Notes: generated by a model not told the origin, from the letters alone. 36,260 nt of DNA from Bacteriovoracaceae bacterium (GCA_016786485.1 JAEUWD010000067.1:1-36260); one strand, 5' to 3'; shown: positions 9,680 to 17,782, counted from the first letter of the stretch. Made by a program: numbers and translations.

Positions 9680-10513
9680 TTAACTCACTGAATAATTTAC
9701 GAGAACACAACCGAGTGCGACTAAGAACGCTCCAAACCATTGTCTCCAAGAAATTTTTTCGCCGATCATTAACGCAAAAATTTGCGCAAAGATAACAGAA
9801 GAATTTCGCAGCGACAGAGCGAGACCTGCTCCAGTGATACTCAGTCCCATTAAAAATAAAATAAACGAAAGCGTACAGACTAAGCCACCAAGCATCATCA
9901 TGATGGGCGAAAGATGAAAATGTTGTTTCAAACGCTGAAACTTGTTCTTACCGTGATAAATAAACAGCGCCGGCAACGCGATCCAAAGTGAAAAAGAAAA
10001 AAGTGAAGCAGGATTACTTCCACGCGATAAGGAAAGATCATAAAAAATGTGATACCCAGCGATGAAAAGTGCACACAAGTAAGGCCAGATCGAAAAGACT
10101 TCGCGCCAATTTTTAGCATAGGTGGTGAAAAATAATCCCAGAAATAAAACGCCCACACCTATCGAGGTCAAATAGTTAAATCGTTCATCAAAAAACAAGA
10201 CTGATAAAAACCAAACAGTCAGCATTGCCCCACCGCGCATAATGGTATAGGACAGCCCCAGCGGTGAACGCTCAAGACTTGCGGCCAAGCTAATCACATA
10301 ACCCGCTTCAAATAATCCGGCGGCACCGGCCCAAATCAAGGCCCATTTGTTAGGAAAGCTTTCACCGGGAAAAAAAGGCAGAAAAGCTAAAGAAAAAAGG
10401 GCGGAGAAAATCAAAATTCCTAAGACTTGAAGTGAGGGAGAACTAGCTCTTTTGGCTTGCGCGTTCCATAAGGCATGTAAAAGCGCTGAAGCAATTAATA
10501 GAAATTCTGCCAA
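9680..10513 (-). CDS. EamA/DMT-family transporter
   Basis: An inner-membrane protein of 277 residues with about ten transmembrane helices arranged as two EamA-like repeats, typical of drug/metabolite (DMT) transporters. Features include the N-terminal HALWNAQAK, a common start of the first EamA repeat, and the C-terminal helix pair with GEKISWRQWFGAFLVALGC. The substrate cannot be told from sequence; relatives export amino acids or metabolites. The start is TTG at 10513, supported by GAGGAGAAACGAC upstream. It has its own promoter and lies upstream of nuoA in the same direction. Confidence 0.85.
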   Translation of the reverse strand: MAEFLLIASALLHALWNAQAKRASSPSLQVLGILIFSALFSLAFLPFFPGESFPNKWALIWAGAAGLFEAGYVISLAASLERSPLGLSYTIMRGGAMLTVWFLSVLFFDERFNYLTSIGVGVLFLGLFFTTYAKNWREVFSIWPYLCALFIAGYHIFYDLSLSRGSNPASLFSFSLWIALPALFIYHGKNKFQRLKQHFHLSPIMMMLGGLVCTLSFILFLMGLSITGAGLALSLRNSSVIFAQIFALMIGEKISWRQWFGAFLVALGCVLVNYSVS

Positions 10514-10541
10514 GTCGTTTCTCCTCTAAATAAGGTCTTTT

Positions 10542-10569
10542 ATTATACATATTGCTCTTTCTTTTACAA
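10542..10569 (-). promoter_or_regulatory. Sigma-70-type promoter for the EamA transporter
   Basis: On the minus strand TTGTAA (10569-10564) and a perfect TATAAT (10547-10542) are separated by 16 bases. The predicted transcript starts near 10535 and reaches the ribosome site and the TTG start at 10513 after a short leader. Nothing terminator-like is seen after the transporter gene, so this promoter may also feed nuoA-L. Confidence 0.6.
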
Positions 10570-10634
10570 AAAAACCACCTTATTTCAAATAGATACCAGA
10601 CCAAAACTGGCACTTTCTTTGCTTCAAAAATGGC

Positions 10635-11735
10635 ATGAAAATATTTCTTTTATTCGTACTTTTATCTCCTTTTTCACTACTAGCGCAGGAGCAAGCCGTT
10701 GCACTATTACTTCCATCGATTAATCCTGAGGCCCTAGAACCTAATGAGGCTTTACAGACGACAGGCGCGGGTTGTGAAATGCCAGAACATAACAATTTCG
10801 AAATTGTTCGTGGAACGACAGAGTTTTTTGAATTTGAAATTCCAGAAGCTATTCGAGGACGTTTGGCCCAGACAAAATTAGTTTGTTATCGCTTAACTGA
10901 AGATCCAAAACTTAAATATTCAGTGCAAGTTCCCTTTACGAAAGTCCCACGTGAACAAAAGATTATTGGCTTCATCCGCGAGATGCAACTTTCGCCCAAA
11001 TTACAAAATGACTGTTTCTTAGAAATTGAAAAAGAAGCGCATTTGGTTGGCTCGTATCTCGTTCTTGATAAAGTTTATCCGATTAGTGAAAAGCCGATGC
11101 CAGTTAAAGGCGTTAGGGGTGAAAAAGTTTCTCCAGAAATTGAAGCCAAATTAAAAGCAGAAGGCGCTGCTCTCGGGCGTGCTTACCGTAATTCAAGTCC
11201 TCGCCCGCTTTTCCGCTCACCATTTATTGAACCACTTGAAGGTCCAATTAGTTCACCCTATGGAACTGAAAGAAAATATAAAAATGCCGGGATTCACGGC
11301 CGACATTCAGGACTTGATTATGGTGTTCCAGAAGGCACTGAAGTTTACGCGGTTAATGATGGAATCGTGACTGGAGCTATTTCACTTTATTATGAAGGAA
11401 ATATTTTAATTATCGATCACGGTATGGAGATCTTCTCGCTCTATATGCATTTAAGCCAATTCAAAGTTAAAGTTGGAGATAAAGTTAAGCAAGGTGATCT
11501 GGTTGCGCTTTCAGGTGGAACCGGAAAACAAACGACTGGACCGCATCTACATTGGTCAATGCGCTTGAGTAAGGATAAAACTGATCCGCGCTCAGTGGTC
11601 GAAGCTAGTAAAAAATTTATTGAAGCTCGCGAAAGAAATATTGGAAAACTAACTAATAAAAAACTCGAATTTCCAGTTCCTGAATTAAAACTGCCAACCA
11701 AACTACCACCGATAAAATTACAAACGCGCCAATAA
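10635..11735 (+). CDS. Exported M23-family (LytM-like) peptidase
   Basis: A secreted zinc metallopeptidase of the family that cuts peptide cross-links of peptidoglycan. Residues 1-17 form a Sec signal peptide (MKIFLLFVLLSPFSLLA). Residues about 55-155 are an uncharacterised N-terminal domain with three cysteines. The M23 domain spans about 200-325, with zinc ligands H224 and D228 (RHSGLDYG) and H306 (GPHLHW), plus catalytic H304 and H272; all are present, so an active enzyme is expected. No Shine-Dalgarno is evident before the ATG at 10635. It is transcribed divergently from the EamA gene, and its 3' end overlaps the convergent GNAT gene by 18 bases. Confidence 0.9.
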   Translation: MKIFLLFVLLSPFSLLAQEQAVALLLPSINPEALEPNEALQTTGAGCEMPEHNNFEIVRGTTEFFEFEIPEAIRGRLAQTKLVCYRLTEDPKLKYSVQVPFTKVPREQKIIGFIREMQLSPKLQNDCFLEIEKEAHLVGSYLVLDKVYPISEKPMPVKGVRGEKVSPEIEAKLKAEGAALGRAYRNSSPRPLFRSPFIEPLEGPISSPYGTERKYKNAGIHGRHSGLDYGVPEGTEVYAVNDGIVTGAISLYYEGNILIIDHGMEIFSLYMHLSQFKVKVGDKVKQGDLVALSGGTGKQTTGPHLHWSMRLSKDKTDPRSVVEASKKFIEARERNIGKLTNKKLEFPVPELKLPTKLPPIKLQTRQ

Positions 11736-12293
11736 TTTCTTTTTAACTTTTGGCCACTCCTCAAGAGTAATAACAAACTCAACCGTATCACGCATACTTC
11801 CATCTAAGCGCATTTTATCCGCCGGCTTAATTTGATTCAGTGTCGCCCCTAATTTCTTCATCGCCGCTTGCGAATGAAGATTGCGATTATCCACATGGAA
11901 AAAGACCTTTTGGTAACCATGATTGAAAGCATGTTCAAGCATGAGATATTTCATTTCAGGATTCACCTTTGTTCCCCAATGGGCCGGGGTAATCCAGGTA
12001 AAACCAATGGCAATTTCCTTTTTGTCCTTATTGATACTGTAATAGCTACTACACCCAATGAGCTGGCCATTTTGCGCCTCAATCATATAAGGCAGATGCG
12101 TTCCCGTTAGGGAGTGGTTGTAGGCCAGACTAAACCACGTATCGTAGAGCTCGGGTGTATATTTGCTAATTTGGGTATTATGGGTCCAAATTTCAGGGAA
12201 GACTGCATTCGGACGCAAAAGCTCTTTATGCTCAGGCCGAATGGGAATTAATATAATGTATCGTCCTTTTAGAGGTTGAACGAATGAAAGCAT
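11718..12293 (-). CDS. GNAT acetyltransferase, RimJ/RimL type
   Basis: A cytoplasmic acetyl-CoA-dependent N-acetyltransferase of 191 residues. The RimL-like layout is visible: IRPEHKELLRP at the start, an IEAQNGQLIGCSSY beta hairpin, WITPAHWGTKVNPEMKYLMLEHAF (acetyl-CoA region) and VDNRNLHSQAAMKKLGA, the last being a typical motif B of ribosomal-protein and small-molecule GNATs. The substrate is unknown. ATG at 12293 follows AAAGGAACC. It lies 46 bases after the ion-channel gene on the same strand, so it may be the last gene of that operon. Confidence 0.85.
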   Translation of the reverse strand: MLSFVQPLKGRYIILIPIRPEHKELLRPNAVFPEIWTHNTQISKYTPELYDTWFSLAYNHSLTGTHLPYMIEAQNGQLIGCSSYYSINKDKKEIAIGFTWITPAHWGTKVNPEMKYLMLEHAFNHGYQKVFFHVDNRNLHSQAAMKKLGATLNQIKPADKMRLDGSMRDTVEFVITLEEWPKVKKKLLARL

Positions 12294-12339
12294 CTGGTTC
12301 CTTTCGAAGTTAAAATCTTAAAATTCAAAAATCAAGCGA

Positions 12340-13302
12340 CTAGCGGTTTATCAATGACTGAACAAGTAAAAGTAAAAGCGCGAATAAATAAAACGAAATA
12401 AGATAAATTAAGGCTTTGCGATCTAAAGCGATAACTTTTTTAAGATAGTCCTCACCTTTATCCATTATCCAGGAACCGTAAACAACGATCGCTAAGCCGA
12501 TAACAATAAAAATGTAAGTCAGAATATAAATCTTATCCATCAAAACGAGATAATCAATTTCGGGCAATTCATCATTCAATGTGATCTGGAGCGCCACAAT
12601 GGTTAGTAGTGATGTAATACCAATTCCCACTCGAGCATCGACGTAAGTCGGGCGAAATAAAAACATTAAGCAAGTACTAAAAACCACACATAAAATGGGT
12701 AGAATTAATTTCACCATATAAGTAATAATAGGACGTTTGATTGGAACTTTAACTTTGACTCGAGTGAAAACTGAATGCTGATCCTTTTCACGAATATCAC
12801 CAAAATCAGTGGCATGAGTTTGCTTCACGACTTCGAGTTCCGGACTACCCAGGATGAAACCTGGAAATTTTATTTCAGGATTCATCTTGATATTTTCGGC
12901 CGTATCAATTTCAAATGTGTGGCTTTCAATTGAATCCAAGGGTTCAAACTCAACTGTTAAGTACTGAGTATCAAAAGGATAATTTTTTAAATCAAATTTG
13001 TGAGTGAAACCACCTATCACACGTATCACCTGATAATAATCACCATTCGGTAAGCGAATTGGTTCTTCATATGATTTAGTCGTGGTGTGGCCCCAAAGTT
13101 CAAATGGGTTCATAAATTCAAAATTCACAGATGGATCAATGGCTTTATCTTGCCATTTAAACCAAAGATAAAAATCAACTTTGTAGCTATGAGAACTGAG
13201 TTCCATATTATGAATGTCATTGATGTATGCGCCTACTTTTACAGTCGAGGCAGCATTCACGTAAGATGTTAAGAAAAAGAGAAAAAGAAAAAATTTAATC
13301 AT
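12340..13302 (-). CDS. Prokaryotic pentameric ligand-gated ion channel (Cys-loop superfamily)
   Basis: A 320-residue homologue of GLIC/ELIC, bacterial relatives of nicotinic and GABA-A receptors. Residues 1-18 are a signal peptide (ending VNAAS). Residues 20-188 form the beta-rich extracellular ligand domain with the Pro-loop signature NYPFDTQYLTVEFE, lacking the two cysteines, as in other bacterial members. Four helices follow: M1 191-216, pore-lining M2 222-244, M3 251-279 and M4 297-318. M1 begins after a conserved KRPIITY. The M3-M4 loop is short, as in bacteria. Aligned by hand to GLIC, M2 has Asp at -2', Thr at 6' and Leu at 9', suggesting a cation pore. ATG at 13302 (AGGAA eight bases before) overlaps the upstream stop by eight bases; a TTG at 13308 is less likely. 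Confidence 0.9.
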   Translation of the reverse strand: MIKFFLFLFFLTSYVNAASTVKVGAYINDIHNMELSSHSYKVDFYLWFKWQDKAIDPSVNFEFMNPFELWGHTTTKSYEEPIRLPNGDYYQVIRVIGGFTHKFDLKNYPFDTQYLTVEFEPLDSIESHTFEIDTAENIKMNPEIKFPGFILGSPELEVVKQTHATDFGDIREKDQHSVFTRVKVKVPIKRPIITYMVKLILPILCVVFSTCLMFLFRPTYVDARVGIGITSLLTIVALQITLNDELPEIDYLVLMDKIYILTYIFIVIGLAIVVYGSWIMDKGEDYLKKVIALDRKALIYLISFYLFALLLLLVQSLINR

Positions 13303-14440
13303 GTTCAATATTCCTAAAAAATGCCCTATTTAAAGTGATCATTTGTATACATGTAAAAACCCCAAATGCCACGAGATCTCTCAGGACATGAAAAACGCTA
13401 CGATTATTTTTCCAATGAGTTAACTTTACTTCTTCCAACTCTTGTTCAAAAACATTATTCACTTCGCTTAACATTTGATTGACGATAAATGGTTCCCTCG
13501 ACGTAATATTCATTTCAACATTGCTCATGGTACTTACATAATCAATATTGTAAGAGCCAATGGTACACCAACTTGAATCGATAAGGGCAATCTTGGCATG
13601 GAGAACTGACGATTGCCATTCATAGATTTTAACGCCGGCCGAAAGTAAATCCTCGTATAGACAGTTGGTTGACCACTTTACTAATGGAACATCTGAAATT
13701 TTTCCTAGAACCAGTTTAACTTCGACACCTTCACGTGCCTTTCTTTTTAAAGTTTTAAGAAATTTACGGCCAGGAAAAAAATAAGCATTCATAATAATAA
13801 TTGATTTCTGGGCAGATTTAATCTGAGAACTGTAAAGATGAGAAATACCAAATTGCCCTTTCCAGAAATCTTGCATGTAAACATTGGCCTTACCAATAAC
13901 TTCAAGCTGATTTTGCCTAACCTCGATTTCAACCACCCTTTTCTCGTGGTAACGAATCGCATTTAATGCAATCTGGGAAACAATCTCGCCTCTTAGATAG
14001 ATAACATAATCTAACCACACCGGCTCATTCCTGTGCTGCAAATACTCATCCGAAATATTAATTCCGCCAATAAAGGCACGATACTGATCGAAAATAAAAA
14101 TCTTCTGGTGTAATCTTCTACCGAGAGGAACGGAAAACGAGCTGAAAAGTGGATTGAAAAATGAAAGCTGTATACCGGCTTTTTTTATTTCGGTGATCGT
14201 TGCATCCTCAATGTCCCAAGAACCTATCGAATCCAGAAGCAAATGCACACACACGCCTCTCTCAACAGCTTGAATAAGTTTTTTGAGAATAGCTTGGCCG
14301 GATTCATCGTTTTTAAATGTATAGACGTTGATTATAATTTGAAATTTTGCACATTCAATTTGCTGAATTAATTTTTCTAAATAGAATCCACCACCCCGAA
14401 TAATTTTAGCGTTTTCGAAATTATATCCCTCAAGATTCAA
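13295..14440 (-). CDS. Phospholipase D-superfamily enzyme, cardiolipin synthase (ClsB-like)
   Basis: A member of the PLD superfamily with two complete HKD motifs: LHQKIFIFD and LHAKIALID, at about residues 111-118 and 280-288 from the chosen start. Each is followed by the usual GSYN/GGIN glycine turn, so a phosphatidyl-transferase or phosphodiesterase reaction is expected. Absence of N-terminal membrane helices and the C-terminal FHVLRDLVAF segment resemble ClsB (YbhO). The preceding gene is an EEP-family protein, as ybhP precedes clsB in E. coli. The TTG at 14440 has GAGG six bases upstream; a GTG at 14452 is the alternative. Both starts overlap the upstream gene, and the stop overlaps the ion-channel start. 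Confidence 0.85.
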   Translation of the reverse strand: MNLEGYNFENAKIIRGGGFYLEKLIQQIECAKFQIIINVYTFKNDESGQAILKKLIQAVERGVCVHLLLDSIGSWDIEDATITEIKKAGIQLSFFNPLFSSFSVPLGRRLHQKIFIFDQYRAFIGGINISDEYLQHRNEPVWLDYVIYLRGEIVSQIALNAIRYHEKRVVEIEVRQNQLEVIGKANVYMQDFWKGQFGISHLYSSQIKSAQKSIIIMNAYFFPGRKFLKTLKRKAREGVEVKLVLGKISDVPLVKWSTNCLYEDLLSAGVKIYEWQSSVLHAKIALIDSSWCTIGSYNIDYVSTMSNVEMNITSREPFIVNQMLSEVNNVFEQELEEVKLTHWKNNRSVFHVLRDLVAFGVFTCIQMITLNRAFFRNIEHD

Positions 14441-15152
14441 TACTAACCTCACATAGTAATGGTAAGTGATCTGAATATGTATATTTCATGGTGGCGGCAG
14501 ATAGAGTAATACCATTTTTAATGTAAACTCTATCTAACTTCAGGCTTGGATAAAAAGAGGGGAAAGTTTTTAAATATTCTCCATTTATTATTGCCGAGCA
14601 ATCTTTTACGTTCAAAGCATTTTCAATCATATTTCCAATACGATGATCCCAATCATTAAAATCTCCCGCAATAATAAAAGCATCATCTCCAACTTCAGAT
14701 TTTATACGCTCAATAATTCGCTCGATTTGCTGCTTTCGACCTTTAAAAAGGAGATCGAGGTGAAGGCAATAGAGATGTATTGGAATTTTCTTAGCTGAGT
14801 TCTGAGGTTCAATTTTTGCATACAATAACCCTCGTTGCTCAAAACGATTGGTTGAGAGATTTTCTTGCTCCCACTTTACCAAGGGAAACTTACTCAAAAT
14901 GACGTTCCCATGATGACCCTTTTCATAAACTGCATTTTTTCCGTAGGCAAATTCAGTCCAAATTTCGTCGGCCAATTCTTCATAGTGAGGCTTTGAGATA
15001 TTTCTGTTAGAATTCTCACCTACGACTTCTTGCAAAAAAACAATATCTGCATTTGATTCAATGATGATTTTTTTAATTTTGTCAGATGTATCATCGACAA
15101 ACTTCCAACTGCGGGACTTATTAACGTTATAACTAAGGATTTTGATTTTCAC
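14430..15152 (-). CDS. Endonuclease/exonuclease/phosphatase-family protein (YbhP-like)
   Basis: A 240-residue Mg2+-dependent phosphodiesterase fold (EEP superfamily, with members acting on DNA, phospholipids or inositol phosphates). All catalytic motifs are visible: LSYNV (N9), LQEV (E42), LHLD (H131), GDFND (D164, N166), LDRVY (D207) and SDHLP (D228, H229). There is no signal peptide. Its coupling to the cardiolipin-synthase-like gene points to a role in lipid metabolism rather than DNA repair, by analogy with YbhP. The start is GTG at 15152 with no Shine-Dalgarno; a TATAAT box lies only 18 bases upstream, so the leader is very short. Confidence 0.87.
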   Translation of the reverse strand: MKIKILSYNVNKSRSWKFVDDTSDKIKKIIIESNADIVFLQEVVGENSNRNISKPHYEELADEIWTEFAYGKNAVYEKGHHGNVILSKFPLVKWEQENLSTNRFEQRGLLYAKIEPQNSAKKIPIHLYCLHLDLLFKGRKQQIERIIERIKSEVGDDAFIIAGDFNDWDHRIGNMIENALNVKDCSAIINGEYLKTFPSFYPSLKLDRVYIKNGITLSAATMKYTYSDHLPLLCEVSIES

Positions 15153-15170
15153 TAATGAAGACTAGCATAG

Positions 15171-15176
15171 ATTATA
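15171..15176 (-). promoter_or_regulatory. -10 box for the EEP/PLD/ion-channel operon
   Basis: A perfect TATAAT on the minus strand lies between the terminator of the RRM gene and the GTG start at 15152. No good -35 is visible at 16-18 bases, because that stretch is occupied by the terminator hairpin. Predicted transcription start is near 15164, giving a leader of about a dozen bases without a ribosome site. Confidence 0.45.
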
Positions 15177-15180
15177 GGCA

Positions 15181-15209
15181 AAAAAAAAGCCGCCCAGAAG
15201 GCGGCTTTT
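15181..15209 (-). terminator. Rho-independent terminator of the RRM gene
   Basis: The arms AAAAGCCGCC (15185-15194) and GGCGGCTTTT (15200-15209) form a ten-base-pair stem with a five-base loop. Read on the minus strand the hairpin is followed by a run of Ts down to 15181. It lies just after the RRM gene stop codon, and it separates that gene from the next operon. Confidence 0.88.
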
Positions 15210-15216
15210 AGTATTT

Positions 15217-15486
15217 CTACCAACGAGAATCACGTGGTTTTTGAGGTTTTGCTTCAGTTACTTTCATTTGGCGTCCACCAAAATCAGCACCATTAAGACC
15301 TTCGATAGCAGCTTGAGCTGATTCAGCAGTTGTCATTTCAACAAATCCGAATCCTTTGCTGCGATTAGTTTCGCGGTCAATGATTACTTTTGCTGAAGCT
15401 ACTTCGCCGAAAGCAGCGAATTGCTCAGAAAGTGAAGCGTCGTTAACGCTAAAAGGTAAATTTCCTACGTAAAGTTTCTTTTCCAT
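15217..15486 (-). CDS. RNA-binding protein with one RRM domain
   Basis: An 89-residue protein that is essentially one RNA recognition motif. RNP2 (LYVGNL) is at residues 4-9 and RNP1 (KGFGFVEM) at about 44-51, with the aromatic residues that stack on RNA present. Short glycine-poor tail. Such proteins occur in cyanobacteria and several Proteobacteria and bind single-stranded RNA, often in response to cold; that role is family knowledge only. ATG at 15486 has a very strong GGAGGAAAT site. A promoter with a long leader lies upstream and a strong terminator follows, so the gene is monocistronic. Confidence 0.93.
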   Translation of the reverse strand: MEKKLYVGNLPFSVNDASLSEQFAAFGEVASAKVIIDRETNRSKGFGFVEMTTAESAQAAIEGLNGADFGGRQMKVTEAKPQKPRDSRW

Positions 15487-15565
15487 ATTTCCTCCAAAGG
15501 CTATGGTGTTACTCGAGAGGATTTAGGCGTAAATGCATAAAATCTAGGTAACGGGTTGTTCATAT

Positions 15566-15598
15566 GTGGTTTTAACCACTTCTTTTTTTCTTTGTCAA
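15566..15598 (-). promoter_or_regulatory. Promoter and possible operator for the RRM gene
   Basis: On the minus strand a perfect TTGACA (15598-15593) is followed after 17 bases by TTAAAA (15575-15570). The -10 sits inside an inverted repeat GTGGTT-TT-AACCAC (15566-15579), which could be a repressor site. The leader would be about 77 bases long. The -35 box begins right after the stop codon of the neighbouring small gene. Confidence 0.5.
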
Positions 15599-15601
15599 AA
15601 A

Positions 15602-15820
15602 TTACTTGGTATTTTGCATTAAAAAACGAGTTTTATCCTCGAAAACGACTGAAATCTTAGGGCCATAAGAGCTCTCAATGTAGCCCAAACCAAAGACAGT
15701 ATGATTGATATAATCACCTGTTTTATAGCTGCTGCTCATCGTATAACTAACAGCGGTATCGTTCTTCATTTTCGCAGTTAAATCGGTCCAATTAGCTTTT
15801 TTACTACTCTTCTTCTTCAT
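15602..15820 (-). CDS. Small Tudor-like protein, function unknown
   Basis: A 72-residue protein. Residues 1-30 are lysine-rich and polar. Residues 31-72 have the pattern Y-x2-GDYINHTVFGLGYIE-x6-KISVVFEDKTRFLM, which resembles the small SH3/Tudor-like barrel at the C-terminus of UvrD/PcrA helicases (GD-x-V-x-H-x-x-FG-x-G). That domain contacts RNA polymerase or nucleic acid in helicases; here it stands alone. ATG at 15820 has GAGGAGAAACTT upstream. The gene is short but codon use and ribosome site look genuine. The function is not known. Confidence 0.75.
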   Translation of the reverse strand: MKKKSSKKANWTDLTAKMKNDTAVSYTMSSSYKTGDYINHTVFGLGYIESSYGPKISVVFEDKTRFLMQNTK

Positions 15821-15946
15821 AAGTTTCTCCTCATTTTTGAATTTTTCTGGATATTTACACTAAGACAAAAGAACCAGTAATGTAGAACTGTAACTAACTC
15901 AGATTTGTTATTAAACCACAAAACCGGTATTTAGTACACTCCTAGA

Positions 15947-15978
15947 GGCAAAATGGGTCAATTTTACTCCATTTCGCC
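15947..15978 (-). terminator. Hairpin after the Kef-type gene
   Basis: The arms GGCAAAATGG (15947-15956) and CCATTTCGCC (15969-15978) pair fully on the minus-strand RNA with one G-U wobble and a 12-base loop. The hairpin begins five bases after the stop codon of the antiporter gene. No T-run follows, so it may be an mRNA 3'-end stabiliser or a weak terminator rather than a classical intrinsic terminator. Confidence 0.4.
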
Positions 15979-15983
15979 CTTCT

Positions 15984-17780
15984 TTACTGTATCCGTTGCT
16001 GTGATTCTTCATTATTTGCGTCATCGAGCAAAACCTGTGCCAATTGTGCAGTTCCCTGGTGGGCGACACTGACAAAAGTCTTATCATCATCACGAACTTT
16101 ATATTGTTCCAGCAGCATTTCTTCATCATGGGTATGAAATCGCTTGATAATTTTATTCGCTTTATCAGCGCCGTAACCCATGTCTAAGAGCAAATCGCGC
16201 ACAAAATTCATGCTCGAATCAATCGTCTCACGTTTGATTAAATGAATATCAAGATCCATTAACTCAAAAGCATGACCACGATTACGTGCACGAGCAAAAA
16301 CTTTTAAATGCGGAAAGTGACTACGAACAACTTTCGCTGTTTTGAGCGAAGTCTCCATATCATCGACAGCTAAAATAAAATATTTTGCTTTGCTAGCACC
16401 GGCCATTTCCAACAAATCTGAACGACTAGCATCACCGTAATAAACTTTATTTCCAAATTTTCTGAGCAATTCAATTTGGGCCGCATCGTGATCGATGGCC
16501 ACAAAAGGAATTTGTTGTGCTCTCAAAATCCGTCCGAAAATTTGACCAAAACGTCCAAAACCCGCAATGATAACTTGTGCTGATTCATCATCAATTTGGT
16601 CATACTTGGGTTCCGTTTTATCGTTTTCATTTTTACATTTCGTGTATTTTTCATTCAGCATGATGAAGATTGGATTAACGGCCATAGATAAAGTGATTAT
16701 AACTGTGAGGTAAGCCAGACTTGAGGCCGGCACCACCGATAGGCCAGTTAATAAACCAAAGATAACAAATGCAAATTCTCCACCCTGCGAAGTATAAAGC
16801 GCTGTCAGTTTTGCAGACTGATGATCTTTTTTTGATAATTTTGCGACAGCGTAAATAATTGCGGCCTTAATAAACAAATACAAAACGGCAAACATCAAAA
16901 GTTTATGCGGTTTGTGGAAAACAATGTCGAGATCAACCCCCATTCCTACCGCAATAAAAAATAAACCCATAAATAATCCTTTAAAAGGATCAATATTGGT
17001 TTCAAGTTCGTGTCGATATTCAGAATCGGCCAACATAACACCTGCGAGAAAAGCTCCTAGTGCTGATGATAAACCAATTTCTTGCATGAGTGCGGCAACT
17101 CCAACCACGATGAACAAAGTCGCTGCGGTGAAAACTTCGCGTGAACGAGTTTCAGCAATCAGTCTGAAAACGGGACCTAATAAATAACGACTTGCAAGCA
17201 CCACACCAAGAATAACTAAAATAACTACCCACCAACTCGTATGAGAACCGTGAGCATTTGCTACATTCGAGCTTAACAAGACCGGAATCATCGCTAAGGC
17301 CGGAATGGCAAAAAGATCTTGGGCGAGCAAAATCGAAAAAGAAGTACGACCAAAATCTGTCTGAAAAAGATTTTTATCCAACATAGTTTGAATCGAAAAA
17401 GCGGTAGATGATAAAGAAAGAGCAAAGCCAATTACAATTGAAACGGGCAAAGCTAAACCACTCAAATAACAGATAGTGGAAAAAACAGCGGCACAGGCCA
17501 CGACTTGAAAACCACCTAGCAAAATGAGATCTCTTCGCATCGACCAAAGTCTGCGTGGCTGAATTTCTAAACCAATAACGAAAAGAAGAAAGATAACGCC
17601 GAATTCTGAAAAGTGTGTGACGTTCTCAGCATCATGAATCAGCTCCAGGCCGTAAGGCCCCACAATCACACCCGCCATCAAATATCCCAACACTGAACCA
17701 AAACCTAGTCGCTTAAAAATGGGAACGAATACCATCGCTGAGATCATAAAAACGAGAGCTTGTTTCATAAACATGGTCAT
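15984..17780 (-). CDS. Kef-type K+/H+ antiporter (CPA2 with RCK domain)
   Basis: A 598-residue inner-membrane protein. Residues 1-385 hold about twelve helices with the CPA2 signatures LLLFVIGLEI-like FLLFVIGLEIQ, LLAQDLFAIP and DPFKGLFMGLFFIAVGM. Residues about 400-520 are a cytosolic RCK/TrkA-N nucleotide-binding domain with GFGRFGQIFG and the acidic VAIDHD strand end. Length and order match KefB/KefC, which release K+ in response to glutathione adducts. No KefF or KefG quinone-reductase partner gene is adjacent. ATG at 17780 is chosen because AAAGGA precedes it by seven bases within the end of the upstream gene; in-frame ATGs at 17774 and 17768 are possible. Confidence 0.93.
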   Translation of the reverse strand: MTMFMKQALVFMISAMVFVPIFKRLGFGSVLGYLMAGVIVGPYGLELIHDAENVTHFSEFGVIFLLFVIGLEIQPRRLWSMRRDLILLGGFQVVACAAVFSTICYLSGLALPVSIVIGFALSLSSTAFSIQTMLDKNLFQTDFGRTSFSILLAQDLFAIPALAMIPVLLSSNVANAHGSHTSWWVVILVILGVVLASRYLLGPVFRLIAETRSREVFTAATLFIVVGVAALMQEIGLSSALGAFLAGVMLADSEYRHELETNIDPFKGLFMGLFFIAVGMGVDLDIVFHKPHKLLMFAVLYLFIKAAIIYAVAKLSKKDHQSAKLTALYTSQGGEFAFVIFGLLTGLSVVPASSLAYLTVIITLSMAVNPIFIMLNEKYTKCKNENDKTEPKYDQIDDESAQVIIAGFGRFGQIFGRILRAQQIPFVAIDHDAAQIELLRKFGNKVYYGDASRSDLLEMAGASKAKYFILAVDDMETSLKTAKVVRSHFPHLKVFARARNRGHAFELMDLDIHLIKRETIDSSMNFVRDLLLDMGYGADKANKIIKRFHTHDEEMLLEQYKVRDDDKTFVSVAHQGTAQLAQVLLDDANNEESQQRIQ

Positions 17781-17782
17781 AA

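Noticed and set aside
9574-9795. A plus-strand ORF of 73 codons opposite nuoA and the EamA gene
   Set aside because: It is antisense to the strongly supported 3' end of the transporter gene and shows no protein-like pattern.
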